Source: Flavobacterium aquatile LMG 4008 = ATCC 11947 (GTDB lineage: Bacteria; Bacteroidota; Bacteroidia; Flavobacteriales; Flavobacteriaceae). From it: 64,000 bases of DNA. Positions 51,775-60,467 of this stretch are shown here, piece after piece. The position numbers and the translations under genes are program-made. The notes under the pieces are model-generated. The model had not been told where the DNA came from. It made no database searches and saw only the letters and a program-made list of their open reading frames with translations. The stretch covers positions 434,001 through 498,000 of the forward strand of contig NZ_JRHH01000001.1 of assembly GCF_000757385.1 (NCBI RefSeq), given 5' to 3'. Each line of letters begins with the position of its first letter. Position 1 is the stretch's first letter.

Positions 51775-52140
51775 TTATGCTTCGCCAGCTAATTTTTTTA
51801 GACGAGCATTGTCATTCTCTAAAACAAGAATATATTTCTTCAAATATTCATCCACGTAATTGTGATTCTCAATCTTAGAATTTGACCCTTGTATCACATC
51901 GTTATGCTCGATATTAAAAACTTGTGAAGCATCAAAATTTAAAATTTGCGACATTTCAACTTCAAGTATTTCTGCAATTTGTTGAATGCGAGAAATGGTC
52001 AAGTCCGTTTTATTACGCTCAATATTGCCGTATGCGCTGACGCTTAAATTCAAGTAATCTGCCATCTGCTCACGGGTAAATCCCTTTAGCTCTCTGAACT
52101 TTTTAACATTGTCCCCAATATTTAACTGCTTAGTCTCCAT
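51775..52140 (-). CDS. XRE-family helix-turn-helix regulator
   Basis: A 121-residue regulator. Residues 8-62 form a Cro/C1-type HTH: NVKKFRELKGFTREQMADYLNLSVSAYGNIERNKTDLTISRIQQIAEIL. The C-terminal part (about 85-121) is a predicted coiled coil (YLKKYILVLENDNARLKKLAG), suitable for dimer formation. First gene of the operon with DUF4145 and the large membrane protein, and probably its own regulator; GTTAGT / ACTAAC half-sites lie just upstream. Confidence 0.88.
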   Translation of the reverse strand: METKQLNIGDNVKKFRELKGFTREQMADYLNLSVSAYGNIERNKTDLTISRIQQIAEILEVEMSQILNFDASQVFNIEHNDVIQGSNSKIENHNYVDEYLKKYILVLENDNARLKKLAGEA

Positions 52141-52159
52141 GTATTTTAACTGTATTTGA

Positions 52160-52194
52160 GTTAGTCAAAGTAACAAAAAAATACTTAAACTAAC
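52160..52194 (-). promoter_or_regulatory. Possible operator half-sites upstream of the XRE regulator
   Basis: GTTAGT (52160-52165) and ACTAAC (52189-52194) are inverted copies separated by 23 bases, 20-54 bases before the regulator start. A near-match -7 box (TTACTTTG on the minus strand) lies between them. Tentative. Confidence 0.3.
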
Positions 52195-52293
52195 AAATTG
52201 ATAGTTGAAAATTCTTCATTTCGTAGAAAATTTCCTCAATTTGTGTTGACGCATTCGCTGTCATTCAACGGTAAATTCTAAACACAGAATATT

Positions 52294-53640
52294 ATGAGGT
52301 TATTTTTAACTGCCGTGTTATTCGCGGTTTCGGGCAATTTATTTGCTCAATGTTTTCAAAAAGTTTCCACAGGGGAGCTACATTTTATTGCCATTAGTCA
52401 AAATGGTAGCCTTTGGGCGTGGGGCGAGAATGGCTCAAGACAACTGGGTGACGGTACAATAATCGACAGACCGCAACCCGTCTTAATCAGTTCCGCAAAC
52501 TGGGCTTCTGTTTCGGCAGGATTGACACATACTGTTGCTATTAGAGCAGATGGCACACTTTGGGCTTGGGGAAGTGATAGTAATGAGCAACTAGGTAATG
52601 GCTCAGGCGGTAACTCAGCCACTCCCCTACAAATCGGGACAGATACCAACTGGAAAGAGGTTGTCGCCGGAGAGCGTGGCACGGTCGCCATCAAGACAAA
52701 CGGCACGTTATGGGCTTGGGGAAGCAATAACAACGGCTATCTCGGTAACGGGCAGACCAACAGCTTTGAGAGTAGCGTACCCATACAAATTGGTACGGCA
52801 ACAAACTGGAACCATATTGCGGGTAACGACGGCAGAAGCTGTCTCGCGATTAAACTTGACGGTACATTATGGGCTTGGGGTCTAAATCAAAACGGTCAGC
52901 TAGGGAACGGAACGACGACGGATAGCTACACGCCTATTCAAATAGGTACTGGTACAAACTGGAAATGGATTGATTGCGGCTCTCGCCTTTCTTTTGCTAT
53001 GAAAACCGACAATACACTTTGGGCGTGGGGTTTTTGTAATTCAGGGTTTTCATTAAATAGCAATGTTCCCCTGCAAATTGGGATAGATAGCAATTGGAAG
53101 ACGGCTTCTGTGAAAAAATATGAAGGTACGCAATATGTCTTAATGACCAAAACCAACGGCACTTTATGGGGCTGGGGTAACGATGATTTTCAGCAATTAG
53201 GAAATGGCACGGCGGGAGATTATTCAAGCCCTGCACAAATCGGAACGGCAACAAATTGGGTTGACGCATTTGCGGGTTATCAGCAGTCAAGTGGCGTAAA
53301 ATCGGACGGTACATTTTGGACATGGGGTACAACAAATTTGGTCGGCGATGGCTCAACGCCTGTTTCAACTCCAACAGCATATAGCTGTACTGCGTTAGGA
53401 ATTGCCGAAAATGTTAAAAATTCTTTTGTGGTTTATCCAAATCCTGCTACCGACCGCATTTATATTTCCGAAGCGGAAATACTGTCGGCTGTTATCTACG
53501 ACATAAACGGGCGCAAATTTGCCTTGCCGTTTGATAGACAAACAAAGTCTTTCGATGTGTCGGGATTATCGGCAGGCGTTTTCATTGTTTCAATGGAAAC
53601 TGAAAGCGGAAAACAAAACATACGTTTCATTAAAAAGTAA
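52294..53640 (+). CDS. Secreted RCC1-repeat protein with T9SS type A sorting domain
   Basis: A 448-residue exported protein. A signal peptide (ends GNLFAQ) is followed by about six RCC1-type repeats of 45-55 residues, each with GTLWAWGSNxxGQLGNGT and IQIGTxTNWKxxxxG-like elements; these fold as a beta-propeller. The last 75 residues (VVYPNPATDRIYISEAEILSAVIYDINGRKFAL, then SGLSAGVFIVSMETESGKQNIRFIKK) are a T9SS type A sorting signal. Probably surface-attached and binding an unknown partner. It opens the run of secreted proteins in element 2. Confidence 0.9.
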   Translation: MRLFLTAVLFAVSGNLFAQCFQKVSTGELHFIAISQNGSLWAWGENGSRQLGDGTIIDRPQPVLISSANWASVSAGLTHTVAIRADGTLWAWGSDSNEQLGNGSGGNSATPLQIGTDTNWKEVVAGERGTVAIKTNGTLWAWGSNNNGYLGNGQTNSFESSVPIQIGTATNWNHIAGNDGRSCLAIKLDGTLWAWGLNQNGQLGNGTTTDSYTPIQIGTGTNWKWIDCGSRLSFAMKTDNTLWAWGFCNSGFSLNSNVPLQIGIDSNWKTASVKKYEGTQYVLMTKTNGTLWGWGNDDFQQLGNGTAGDYSSPAQIGTATNWVDAFAGYQQSSGVKSDGTFWTWGTTNLVGDGSTPVSTPTAYSCTALGIAENVKNSFVVYPNPATDRIYISEAEILSAVIYDINGRKFALPFDRQTKSFDVSGLSAGVFIVSMETESGKQNIRFIKK

Positions 53641-53643
53641 TAT

Positions 53644-54234
53644 ATGCAGAAATTCACAATAGGAAATCAAGTTATAGAATATGAGATTTACAGAGGCATT
53701 GTCCTCGATAATCAAGCTGGTCTTGAAACTTCTGTTAGAAGTCATAAAGATTCACACGGATATGTAACAGGCATATCAACACACTCTACCCATCATCAGA
53801 AAGTTTACATACAAGGCGCAGACGAAAAGCCGATTGCCATTGATTTAAGAAATTGGGATTTACCTGCGCTGACAGGGCATGAACTTATTTTTATTTGGGC
53901 GCAAAGCCCTCATAAACAAAATTATGCACTTGCGTATAACAAGACAATGGATGTTTTACGTGAAGTGAATGAGCCTGAGGGATATTTCAGCCGTCCTGCG
54001 GGAAGTGCAGGGTGTTTAGTTGTTGTTCTTGGTTTTATAGGTGCGCTTACTTTGTCTTACTTTTGTTATGATGCAACGAAAAGCGAGTCTGCTGGTTGGG
54101 TTGGGTTCTTAATTGGAATCGGTGTCTTGGGATTACTGTTGTTTAATGTATTTTCAAGGCTAAATACGGCGACGCGAAACGGTAAAAAATTCAAAGAAAA
54201 AATCATTCAAATTTTTAATGAGAATAGAGGTTAA
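53644..54234 (+). CDS. Membrane protein with two C-terminal helices
   Basis: A 196-residue protein. A soluble beta-rich N-terminal part (about 1-115) precedes two membrane helices (about 122-140, GCLVVVLGFIGALTLSYF, and about 150-172). It starts 4 bases after the RCC1 gene, so the two are probably co-transcribed. I do not recognise a family. Confidence 0.65.
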   Translation: MQKFTIGNQVIEYEIYRGIVLDNQAGLETSVRSHKDSHGYVTGISTHSTHHQKVYIQGADEKPIAIDLRNWDLPALTGHELIFIWAQSPHKQNYALAYNKTMDVLREVNEPEGYFSRPAGSAGCLVVVLGFIGALTLSYFCYDATKSESAGWVGFLIGIGVLGLLLFNVFSRLNTATRNGKKFKEKIIQIFNENRG

Positions 54235-54334
54235 TACCGATTATAAAAAAAAATTAAAAACACGTATTTTTACTTACTTCCAAATCGTTTTCTTTTTGTT
54301 GTTTTGTAAAAGTGTTAAATCCACAAATAAAAGG

Positions 54335-54369
54335 ATAAAAATAATTCTCGTTATGAGAATTATTTTTAT
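54335..54369. terminator. Strong hairpin terminator
   Basis: Perfect 15-bp stem (ATAAAAATAATTCTC / GAGAATTATTTTTAT) with loop GTTAT, about 100 bases after the membrane-protein gene and 26 bases before the next gene. Confidence 0.8.
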
Positions 54370-54394
54370 TTCTTTGTAATACTAATCTCTTGTT

Positions 54395-55759
54395 ATGGTG
54401 TTGTTTAAGGATTGGATGGTAAGGGGCGTTTCGGCGTGCATCTTGGTGGTGTCGCTTTATAGTCCTGCGCTCTATTCTCAAGTACCAAACCCACAAGCTC
54501 CATCGATTAACCCATTTCCTAATTATGCCAATAATGGTGTTGTCAATCAAAGCAATAACAGAAATCAAATACCCGTTACGCCGTCTTCATTCAATCCAGA
54601 CCTAAATCGTCAACAACAACAGAATAGAAATATTATGTTGGAAGTCGAGCAAAACCAAAAGCTACAAGAAACTGCAATGAAAGAAGCAAGGACAGATATT
54701 GAGGAGCTAAGAGGTGCGGTACGTTATACGTTGCAGACTTATTCCAAATTTGAAGGGACACAATTTTATTATGAAGCCTTTAAAAAAATAATCCTGCTCG
54801 ATACAACTTTTTCGCTTAAAGAAAATAACTTCCTTGTCGAAAACGCTTATTTCGGGAATACACTTGATAAAGCTGAATTTGATAAAATCATTACGCAAAG
54901 CGGGGATTTTATCCATGCGAAAATGAAAGAGCAAGGCTATGACCAAAATAGCAATGCCGCCAAAAATTTTATGCTGTTTCAATTCTTCTCGGAAACCCTA
55001 CAGCTTAAATCCACCAATCAAAAGCATCTGCCTTTTAAGTATGATTTTGACGACTATAGAGGCATTAAAAATTATGCCAAAATGTTTGTCTCCAAACTGC
55101 TTGCCACCAAGACAGGACAATGTCATTCGATGCCGCTACTCTATTTGATTTTAGCGGATGAAATCAAAGCGGAAGCTTATTTGGCACTGTCGCCAAATCA
55201 TTCATATATCCGTTTTCCAGACGATAAAGGCAAATGGTACAATATCGAACTCACGAACGGGATGCTATCGACGGACTCGTACATCTCTCAATCGGGATAT
55301 ATTAAATCGGAAGCATTGCAGAATAAAATCTATATGGAGAACCTGACCAAAAAAGAAATGCTCTCTGGGCTTTTGACAGATTTGGCAGATGGGTATATTC
55401 ATAAATTCGGATATGACGAATTTGTCAAAACGGTAATCGACAAGGCTCTTGAACTATCGCCGAACAGTGTTCGTGCAAATATGATTAAAGCCAATCTTGA
55501 TAGTGCGCGGATGGACTTTGTTTTGCGACAAATTGGAAACAGACCTCTCGAAAAATATCCACAGGCGATAGACATGATAGAAAAGGTTAAAAGCCAATAT
55601 AGTTTTATAGATCAATTGGGATATGAAGATATGCCAGAAGAGGCTTATCAAGAATGGTTGCAATCGATGAACAAGGAAAATCAAAAGCAGAAAAACGAGG
55701 AATTAACAAAACAGCTTAAAAAAGCATTATCTAATAAAAAATCTACAATTAAAGGGTGA
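54395..55759 (+). CDS. Secreted transglutaminase-like protein, paralogue A
   Basis: A 454-residue exported protein. A hydrophobic N-terminus (about 10-30) is followed by a Pro/Asn/Gln-rich linker (30-78) and a conserved core shared with the next gene: LPFKYDFDDYRGIKNYAKMFVSKLLATKTGQCHSMPLLY, then LALSPNHSYIRF and KWYNIELTNG. C243, H269 and E285 or N283 are arranged like the Cys-His-Asp/Asn triad of transglutaminase-like cysteine proteases. The C-terminal part is helical and TPR-like. Catalysis is inferred from motif order only. The stop codon overlaps the GTG start of the next gene. Confidence 0.72.
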   Translation: MVLFKDWMVRGVSACILVVSLYSPALYSQVPNPQAPSINPFPNYANNGVVNQSNNRNQIPVTPSSFNPDLNRQQQQNRNIMLEVEQNQKLQETAMKEARTDIEELRGAVRYTLQTYSKFEGTQFYYEAFKKIILLDTTFSLKENNFLVENAYFGNTLDKAEFDKIITQSGDFIHAKMKEQGYDQNSNAAKNFMLFQFFSETLQLKSTNQKHLPFKYDFDDYRGIKNYAKMFVSKLLATKTGQCHSMPLLYLILADEIKAEAYLALSPNHSYIRFPDDKGKWYNIELTNGMLSTDSYISQSGYIKSEALQNKIYMENLTKKEMLSGLLTDLADGYIHKFGYDEFVKTVIDKALELSPNSVRANMIKANLDSARMDFVLRQIGNRPLEKYPQAIDMIEKVKSQYSFIDQLGYEDMPEEAYQEWLQSMNKENQKQKNEELTKQLKKALSNKKSTIKG

Positions 55760-56799
55760 TAAAAAATTATATTTTAGGAGTTCTATTATTTACCGTTTCA
55801 TTATCGGTAAAGGCGCAAAATCAGGAAGCACTTTTTGAGAAAAGTTTGCTGACCTTAAATGATATGCTCGTCAATGAAAGTCATTACAGTTTTAAGAAAG
55901 CTGTTTTTTCTGTAGAGAATGCTTATTTGAATGGGAAGCTTGATTCATTAGCAGTTAATGGTCAGATTAAGGTTTTAAAAGAATTATGTAGTTTATTAAT
56001 AAATGGGCGGTTTTTGGCGTATGTGGAGAGTGATAAACCTGATGTAAATAAATGGGCTTCTGTTTATCAAGTCATGTGCGATAGCATTCCTATCATCATT
56101 AAAGACCAAGAATATAGATATATTCCCTTTCGATATGATTTTGACGATGTTTTCGGCAATCAAGAACTATCGAATATGTTTATTTCAAAGCTTCTGACGA
56201 CAAGAAAAGGGAATTGTCATTCATTACCTTATTTATACAAAATTCTTTGTGAGGAACTGGGGACAACTGCAAATTTGGCACTTGCGCCTAACCATATTTA
56301 TATCAAGCACCAAAACAAGAAAAACGGTTGGTACAATACGGAACTCACAAGCGGAATATTCCCGAATGATGCTTGGTTGATGGCTTCTGGATTTATTCAT
56401 GTGGATGCCATTAAGAACGGTGTTTATATGAAAGCTTTGAATAATAAAGAAAGCATTGCGCTCGTCATGATGGATTTGGCGGATGCTTATCAAAAGACGT
56501 TTCCAAATAATGACGGCTCTTTCCTTTTGAATTGCTCTCAAACTGCTTTGAGCGTATTCCCAAATCTAACTTCTGCATTAATTATGAGAGCGGAAATCCA
56601 TAAAAAGCAGATTGAAAAAGAGACTAATATTGATAAGGCAAAGCAAGATTTTAAAAAGCTTGAGGTAGAATACTCTCATATCCATAAATTAGGATATCGC
56701 TATATGCCCGAAGAAATGTATTTAAATTGGCTCGTTTCTTTAAAAACAGAAAGAGAAAAATACGAAAACAAAAAATTGACTAACTTTAACAAAAAATAA
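55756..56799 (+). CDS. Secreted transglutaminase-like protein, paralogue B
   Basis: A 347-residue protein with a signal peptide (ends SVKAQ) and a GTG start inside the stop codon of paralogue A. The shared core is IPFRYDFDDVFGNQELSNMFISKLLTTRKGNCHSLPYLY, LALAPNHIYIK and WYNTELTSG; the candidate triad is C154, H180 and E196. The C-terminal helical region ends in HKLGYRYMPEEMYLNWL, matching DQLGYEDMPEEAYQEWL of paralogue A. The two may work as a pair or form a toxin-like couple. It is followed 3 bases later by the RHS-core gene. Confidence 0.72.
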   Translation: MIKNYILGVLLFTVSLSVKAQNQEALFEKSLLTLNDMLVNESHYSFKKAVFSVENAYLNGKLDSLAVNGQIKVLKELCSLLINGRFLAYVESDKPDVNKWASVYQVMCDSIPIIIKDQEYRYIPFRYDFDDVFGNQELSNMFISKLLTTRKGNCHSLPYLYKILCEELGTTANLALAPNHIYIKHQNKKNGWYNTELTSGIFPNDAWLMASGFIHVDAIKNGVYMKALNNKESIALVMMDLADAYQKTFPNNDGSFLLNCSQTALSVFPNLTSALIMRAEIHKKQIEKETNIDKAKQDFKKLEVEYSHIHKLGYRYMPEEMYLNWLVSLKTEREKYENKKLTNFNKK

Positions 56800-56802
56800 T
56801 TT

Positions 56803-57888
56803 ATGAGAAGATTTTATTTTTTAGCATTCTGCCTTTTATCATTTGTGGGTCTGTCGGCACAGGAAAAATTATCTAAAGAAGAAAAAGAGCGTAGGGAGAA
56901 AAATATTCAGGCTGGAAATCCGTTTAAACAATTTGGCTATAAAGGCAAAGTCGCAACATTGAGCAAAGGGAAATACCTTGAGGTTCACGATTTAGACAGT
57001 ATTGTTACGATAGGGTCAGTTAGATTTCACGTTGATAGAAAAGAAATCGTTGGCTCAGTTGAGCCTGATGTATTGAGTGATGAATACTCCAGACCTATCG
57101 GAGATATAGCAAGTCGTTGGCTTTCACCTGACCCAAAAAGCGAAGAGTTTGCAGATTGGTCACCTTACAATATGTGTTTTGATAACCCAATGAAATTTGT
57201 TGATCCAGACGGACAAGCTCCGGTGGATTGGTTTAAAAATCAGCAAGGTCGAGTAGTTTGGTTTGATAATACTTCAAAAGGATTTACAGATACAAATGGA
57301 GGTAAATGGACAAATGTAGGAGCAAATCTAAATCAGGTAAAAACAAGCCTAAATGTTCCTACAGGTAGCCAAAATACTAGTTGGACAACGGTGAGCGGTA
57401 CAGCTTTTGACGGTGAAAATGGTGCAGGAAAGGCAGGTTTTGCTCTTGCTCCTGTTATATTCAATAATAATGCACAAGTAACTTATGATTTTTCTCTAAA
57501 AAATACTGATTCAGGAGGTGGATTGATAAGTGGAAAAACCGAAATTAGCGGAATAAATGTGGACGCTAGAGTTAGCACTTCGACATTTGCTCCAGGAACA
57601 CAGATAGAGGGTGTAAGCGGTTTTTTTGGAATAAAAGAGTGGACACCATCAGGATTTAACTTTACGTCAAAAAGTTCTCCTTTTCAGGATTTTAAAGGAC
57701 AAATGTTAAGTAATGCTCCATTTCATGCTACGAGTGACGCCACCATGAATGTAAGCTTATCTACCTACAAGAATTTAACAAATACTTCATCAGGGGTGTC
57801 AACGGGATTGAACTTATCATTTAAAACTTATGCTAATACTGTGAATCAACAAACTGGTGACGAAGAACAATTTAAAACTGGAAACTAA
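56803..57888 (+). CDS. Secreted RHS-core protein lacking RHS repeats, with variable C-terminus
   Basis: A 361-residue protein with a signal peptide (ends GLSAQ). Residues 60-145 hold KYLEVHDLDSIVTIGSVRFHV and ASRWLSPDPKSEEFADWSPYNMCFDNPMKFVDPDGQAP, the RHS-repeat-associated core. The many YD repeats that normally precede this core are absent. The part after APVDWF (about 145-361) is Ser/Thr/Asn-rich with no domain I recognise; in RHS proteins this is the position of the variable toxin domain. A lipoprotein gene overlaps its stop by one base, in the usual place for an immunity gene. Toxin activity is an inference. Confidence 0.75.
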   Translation: MRRFYFLAFCLLSFVGLSAQEKLSKEEKERREKNIQAGNPFKQFGYKGKVATLSKGKYLEVHDLDSIVTIGSVRFHVDRKEIVGSVEPDVLSDEYSRPIGDIASRWLSPDPKSEEFADWSPYNMCFDNPMKFVDPDGQAPVDWFKNQQGRVVWFDNTSKGFTDTNGGKWTNVGANLNQVKTSLNVPTGSQNTSWTTVSGTAFDGENGAGKAGFALAPVIFNNNAQVTYDFSLKNTDSGGGLISGKTEISGINVDARVSTSTFAPGTQIEGVSGFFGIKEWTPSGFNFTSKSSPFQDFKGQMLSNAPFHATSDATMNVSLSTYKNLTNTSSGVSTGLNLSFKTYANTVNQQTGDEEQFKTGN

Positions 57889-58511
57889 TGATAACAAAAT
57901 TTACGCTTATATTCATGTCTTTGCTTTTTCTGAATTGTAATGACAAAAAAAGTATCAATCCTATTCCTAATAATGTTGTAAGGTCTGCAACGGAAAATCC
58001 AGACTGTAAGAAGTTCTTTAAGAAGTATAATGAGAAATATGTGCAAGAAGAAAGCGATAGTGCACTAGTATATTTAGATAAAGCTATAGACTGTGATCCT
58101 GAAAATAATAACTATAAATTCACGAAAGCTAAGTTTCTCACTGAAATTAAAAGATTTGATGATGCTATCAAAACAATAAATGTTTTGGTTTCAGCCTCTG
58201 ATGATCCTGCATTTAAGCTTTTTAAAGGGATTGTCATGTTAAAGATGAAGGACAATGATTCAGATAAATTTCTTGATAGTGTTTATAAAGATTTCTATAA
58301 AATAAAAGATCCAACATCAGGTAATGAATTTTATAGAGTTTCCTTGGATAATTACTTTAAGGGAAAAGAGTTTTCATTAAATGAAATTGCTGAACTGAAG
58401 GTAAAATACAAAGATAAAGGTTATGAAACTCAAAATTTTACCGCCATTGAAGAACTGATTAAAAAAGAAAATAGAGAAACTGTTTTGTTCAAGTTGTTTA
58501 ATATAAACTAA
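57888..58511 (+). CDS. TPR-like lipoprotein, possible immunity protein
   Basis: A 207-residue lipoprotein (lipobox LLFLNCNDKK, Cys about 17). The body has TPR-like helices (SALVYLDKAIDCDPENNNYKFTKAKFLTEIKRFDDAIKTINVLV). Its ATG shares a base with the stop codon of the RHS-core gene (TAATG), which implies tight translational coupling. In RHS systems the gene after the toxin usually encodes immunity, so this is the best candidate for that role; an outer-membrane assembly role is also possible. Confidence 0.68.
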   Translation: MITKFTLIFMSLLFLNCNDKKSINPIPNNVVRSATENPDCKKFFKKYNEKYVQEESDSALVYLDKAIDCDPENNNYKFTKAKFLTEIKRFDDAIKTINVLVSASDDPAFKLFKGIVMLKMKDNDSDKFLDSVYKDFYKIKDPTSGNEFYRVSLDNYFKGKEFSLNEIAELKVKYKDKGYETQNFTAIEELIKKENRETVLFKLFNIN

Positions 58512-58567
58512 TTCAAGTTGTTTTCTTTTGGGGCACATACCAATGCCACTTAATATAGAACAAAAAA

Positions 58568-58756
58568 ATGATAAAAGTAATAATTATATTAAGTTTTGTT
58601 GTTGCGGCTTGCTCTCCTACTAAAGTGAAAGAAGTTAAACAAGAACCATTATCAGAAGTAACTAAAATAGATTTTTTAGATGATGGTAATACAATTGTAT
58701 ACATTAAAACAGATTCCCTTGCGGGTATTATTACCAATATTTTAATCAAAAAGTAA
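58568..58756 (+). CDS. Small lipoprotein (62 residues)
   Basis: MIKVIIILSFVVAACSPTK gives a clear lipobox (Cys about 15), and the rest is short and charged (VTKIDFLDDGNTIVYIKTDSLAGII). No family recognised. It follows the TPR lipoprotein by 56 bases and precedes a small membrane protein by 4 bases. Confidence 0.65.
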   Translation: MIKVIIILSFVVAACSPTKVKEVKQEPLSEVTKIDFLDDGNTIVYIKTDSLAGIITNILIKK

Positions 58757-58760
58757 GAGG

Positions 58761-59033
58761 ATGCGATCCAGAATAAAATTTCACAAACATAGATTTATAA
58801 TTTTCACGTTACTATTTTTTACAGTCTACCTGATTGTAACTTTTATTCCTGATTACACTATAGGTCGAAAGTTAAAAGCGGTTTTTATTTATGGCTTTTT
58901 ATTTTTAAGCTTTGTAGCTTCATTAATAGGCATTAATAATATGCTACATAACAGAAGGATAAATTATTTAAATTTCTTTCTTTTATGTTTTCCGTTTATA
59001 TATTTAACGATAATGCTGATATTTAGTAAGTAA
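58761..59033 (+). CDS. Small membrane protein (90 residues)
   Basis: It contains three hydrophobic helices (FIIFTLLFFTVYLIVTFIP, then AVFIYGFLFLSFVASLIG, then LNFFLLCFPFIYLTIMLIF). No family recognised. Probably co-transcribed with the preceding lipoprotein gene. Could serve as an immunity or accessory protein for the RHS locus (inference, weak). Confidence 0.55.
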   Translation: MRSRIKFHKHRFIIFTLLFFTVYLIVTFIPDYTIGRKLKAVFIYGFLFLSFVASLIGINNMLHNRRINYLNFFLLCFPFIYLTIMLIFSK

Positions 59034-59034
59034 T

Positions 59035-59175
59035 GTGAAGTTACTAAGTTTTCTATTTATTGTAATTTCCTCGATTGCTGTTCCTGCTCAAAAAATTATT
59101 GACGGTGTAAGAGCTATAATCAATAGCAGTGGAAACATAAGTAATTTTTTTTTGTTTATGAAACTAAGGCTTTGA
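59035..59175 (+). pseudogene. Truncated secreted-protein ORF (46 residues)
   Basis: A GTG start overlaps the end of the previous gene and opens MKLLSFLFIVISSIAVPAQK, a good signal peptide. The frame ends early, just after a run of eight Ts (from about 59145). It looks like the 5' remnant of a longer exported protein, or a frameshifted one. Confidence 0.35.
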
Positions 59176-59212
59176 AAGGATTATTTATTAATAAACCATA
59201 GATTTATAAAAT

Positions 59213-59989
59213 ATGAATTTCAAAATATTTTTTTTAATCCTATCGACACAGTTTCTTTTTGCTCAGGAAAAGCCAATTGTTTTTGAAAATAACGCAAAAG
59301 CATATTCTAATAAAAATTTTGATGAGTTCTCAAACGAACGTTCATTTTGTGATTTAACTATTTCTCAGGATTCAACTTTCAGTTTTTACAGCCGACCGCA
59401 TTTAAGTTGTTATACTTGGAATGAAATCAAAGGGAAGTGGAAAAAGGAAAAGAATATTTATACTTTTTTAAGCGAATATCAAGTAACTGAAAATGATACA
59501 AGATTAACTTTTGCTAAAGACTCGACCAAAAAGTATTTATTAAAATTCGCAACTGACAAAAAATCTACATTAAAAAACAGAAGTATTAAAATTGTATATA
59601 TGTATGATTTTTATGCTGAAATTAAAATAGATGATATTGAAAAAATAATGAGCTTCAATCAAGACAACTCAATTGAAATCCCATTTGATGAAATTCCAAA
59701 CCATGAAAAACTTGCGTCATTTCGTATAGAATATTTCTTGAGTGCAAGTGAAAAACGATATCAATATATTACGGAGAGCAAAATGGTAAATGTGAAAGAG
59801 AGAGATATTCCTAACATTGTTGAAATTGAATTTGTTGAACAACCAAAAAAAGAAATGGTTTATAGAACCACAATTGGAAAATTAGAGGGCGACAAACTCG
59901 AAATCGTTTCATCTGTTAAAACTAAGCCCAGCTTGCCTGAATATTTAACAGAGATTGGTTTTGAAAAATACTATGAGTTGAGGAAGTAA
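59213..59989 (+). CDS. Secreted protein of unknown function
   Basis: A 258-residue exported protein with a signal peptide (ends FLFAQ) and a beta-rich first half resembling lipocalin-like or META-like small secreted domains (LTISQDSTFSFYSRPHLSCYTWNEIKGKWKKEKNIYTFLS). Two cysteines (about 47 and 66) might form a disulfide. Family not recognised. It is the last gene of the secreted run, followed by a strong terminator. Confidence 0.65.
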   Translation: MNFKIFFLILSTQFLFAQEKPIVFENNAKAYSNKNFDEFSNERSFCDLTISQDSTFSFYSRPHLSCYTWNEIKGKWKKEKNIYTFLSEYQVTENDTRLTFAKDSTKKYLLKFATDKKSTLKNRSIKIVYMYDFYAEIKIDDIEKIMSFNQDNSIEIPFDEIPNHEKLASFRIEYFLSASEKRYQYITESKMVNVKERDIPNIVEIEFVEQPKKEMVYRTTIGKLEGDKLEIVSSVKTKPSLPEYLTEIGFEKYYELRK

Positions 59990-60045
59990 AACCGAGTTAA
60001 TAATCCAAATACCACCCAATAACCTTAATTTTGAGTTAGGTTATT

Positions 60046-60073
60046 ATAAGCCGCCCCTATCGGGGCGGCTTAT
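60046..60073. terminator. GC-rich Rho-independent terminator
   Basis: Perfect 12-bp stem ATAAGCCGCCCC / GGGGCGGCTTAT with loop TATC and a following run of seven Ts, between convergent genes ending at 59989 and 60082. It marks the start of the segment that uses Shine-Dalgarno sites. Confidence 0.85.
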
Positions 60074-60081
60074 TTTTTTGA

Positions 60082-60444
60082 TTAATACTCACTAGGTAGC
60101 AGAATGACGTTATTTACAAAAAAGATGCGGATTTCTTGAAGTGGGAAATCTGTATATTCTATCTTTTTACTAAAAACGATGTTGTTGTTACCATCATCGC
60201 AAGTCAGAGCTGCGGTGCTTTTTTCTAGGTCAACACGTAACGTCCAAGTCTGAAATTCTTCTTTCTTGATATTTGGCTTAATTTGATTAAAAGCGATTTC
60301 GTCGATAAGCCAGTATGCGCCTGCTTTTTCGGCAAGGTATTGAATACCATCGGTATAAAGTACGGTTCTTGCAATCGGGTGGCGATACCAGTTTTCTGTG
60401 CCTGTAAATTGTGCGAGGTCTGTTTTTGTGATTGTGTCTTTCAT
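60082..60444 (-). CDS. DUF6876-like protein
   Basis: A 120-residue protein. TDLAQFTGTENWYRHPIARTVLYTDGIQYLAEKAGAYWLIDEIA is characteristic of a family I recall as DUF6876, found mostly on proteobacterial plasmids and integrative elements. The rest (FQTWTLRVDLEKSTAALTCDDGNN) fits the same fold. Role unknown. AAGGAGTT lies 8 bases before the ATG, a strong Shine-Dalgarno site unusual for this window. Upstream, CCTCCAC-C-GTGGAGG (60468-60482) is an inverted repeat. Confidence 0.75.
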   Translation of the reverse strand: MKDTITKTDLAQFTGTENWYRHPIARTVLYTDGIQYLAEKAGAYWLIDEIAFNQIKPNIKKEEFQTWTLRVDLEKSTAALTCDDGNNNIVFSKKIEYTDFPLQEIRIFFVNNVILLPSEY

Positions 60445-60467
60445 AATTTAACTCCTTTTGTTTAATG

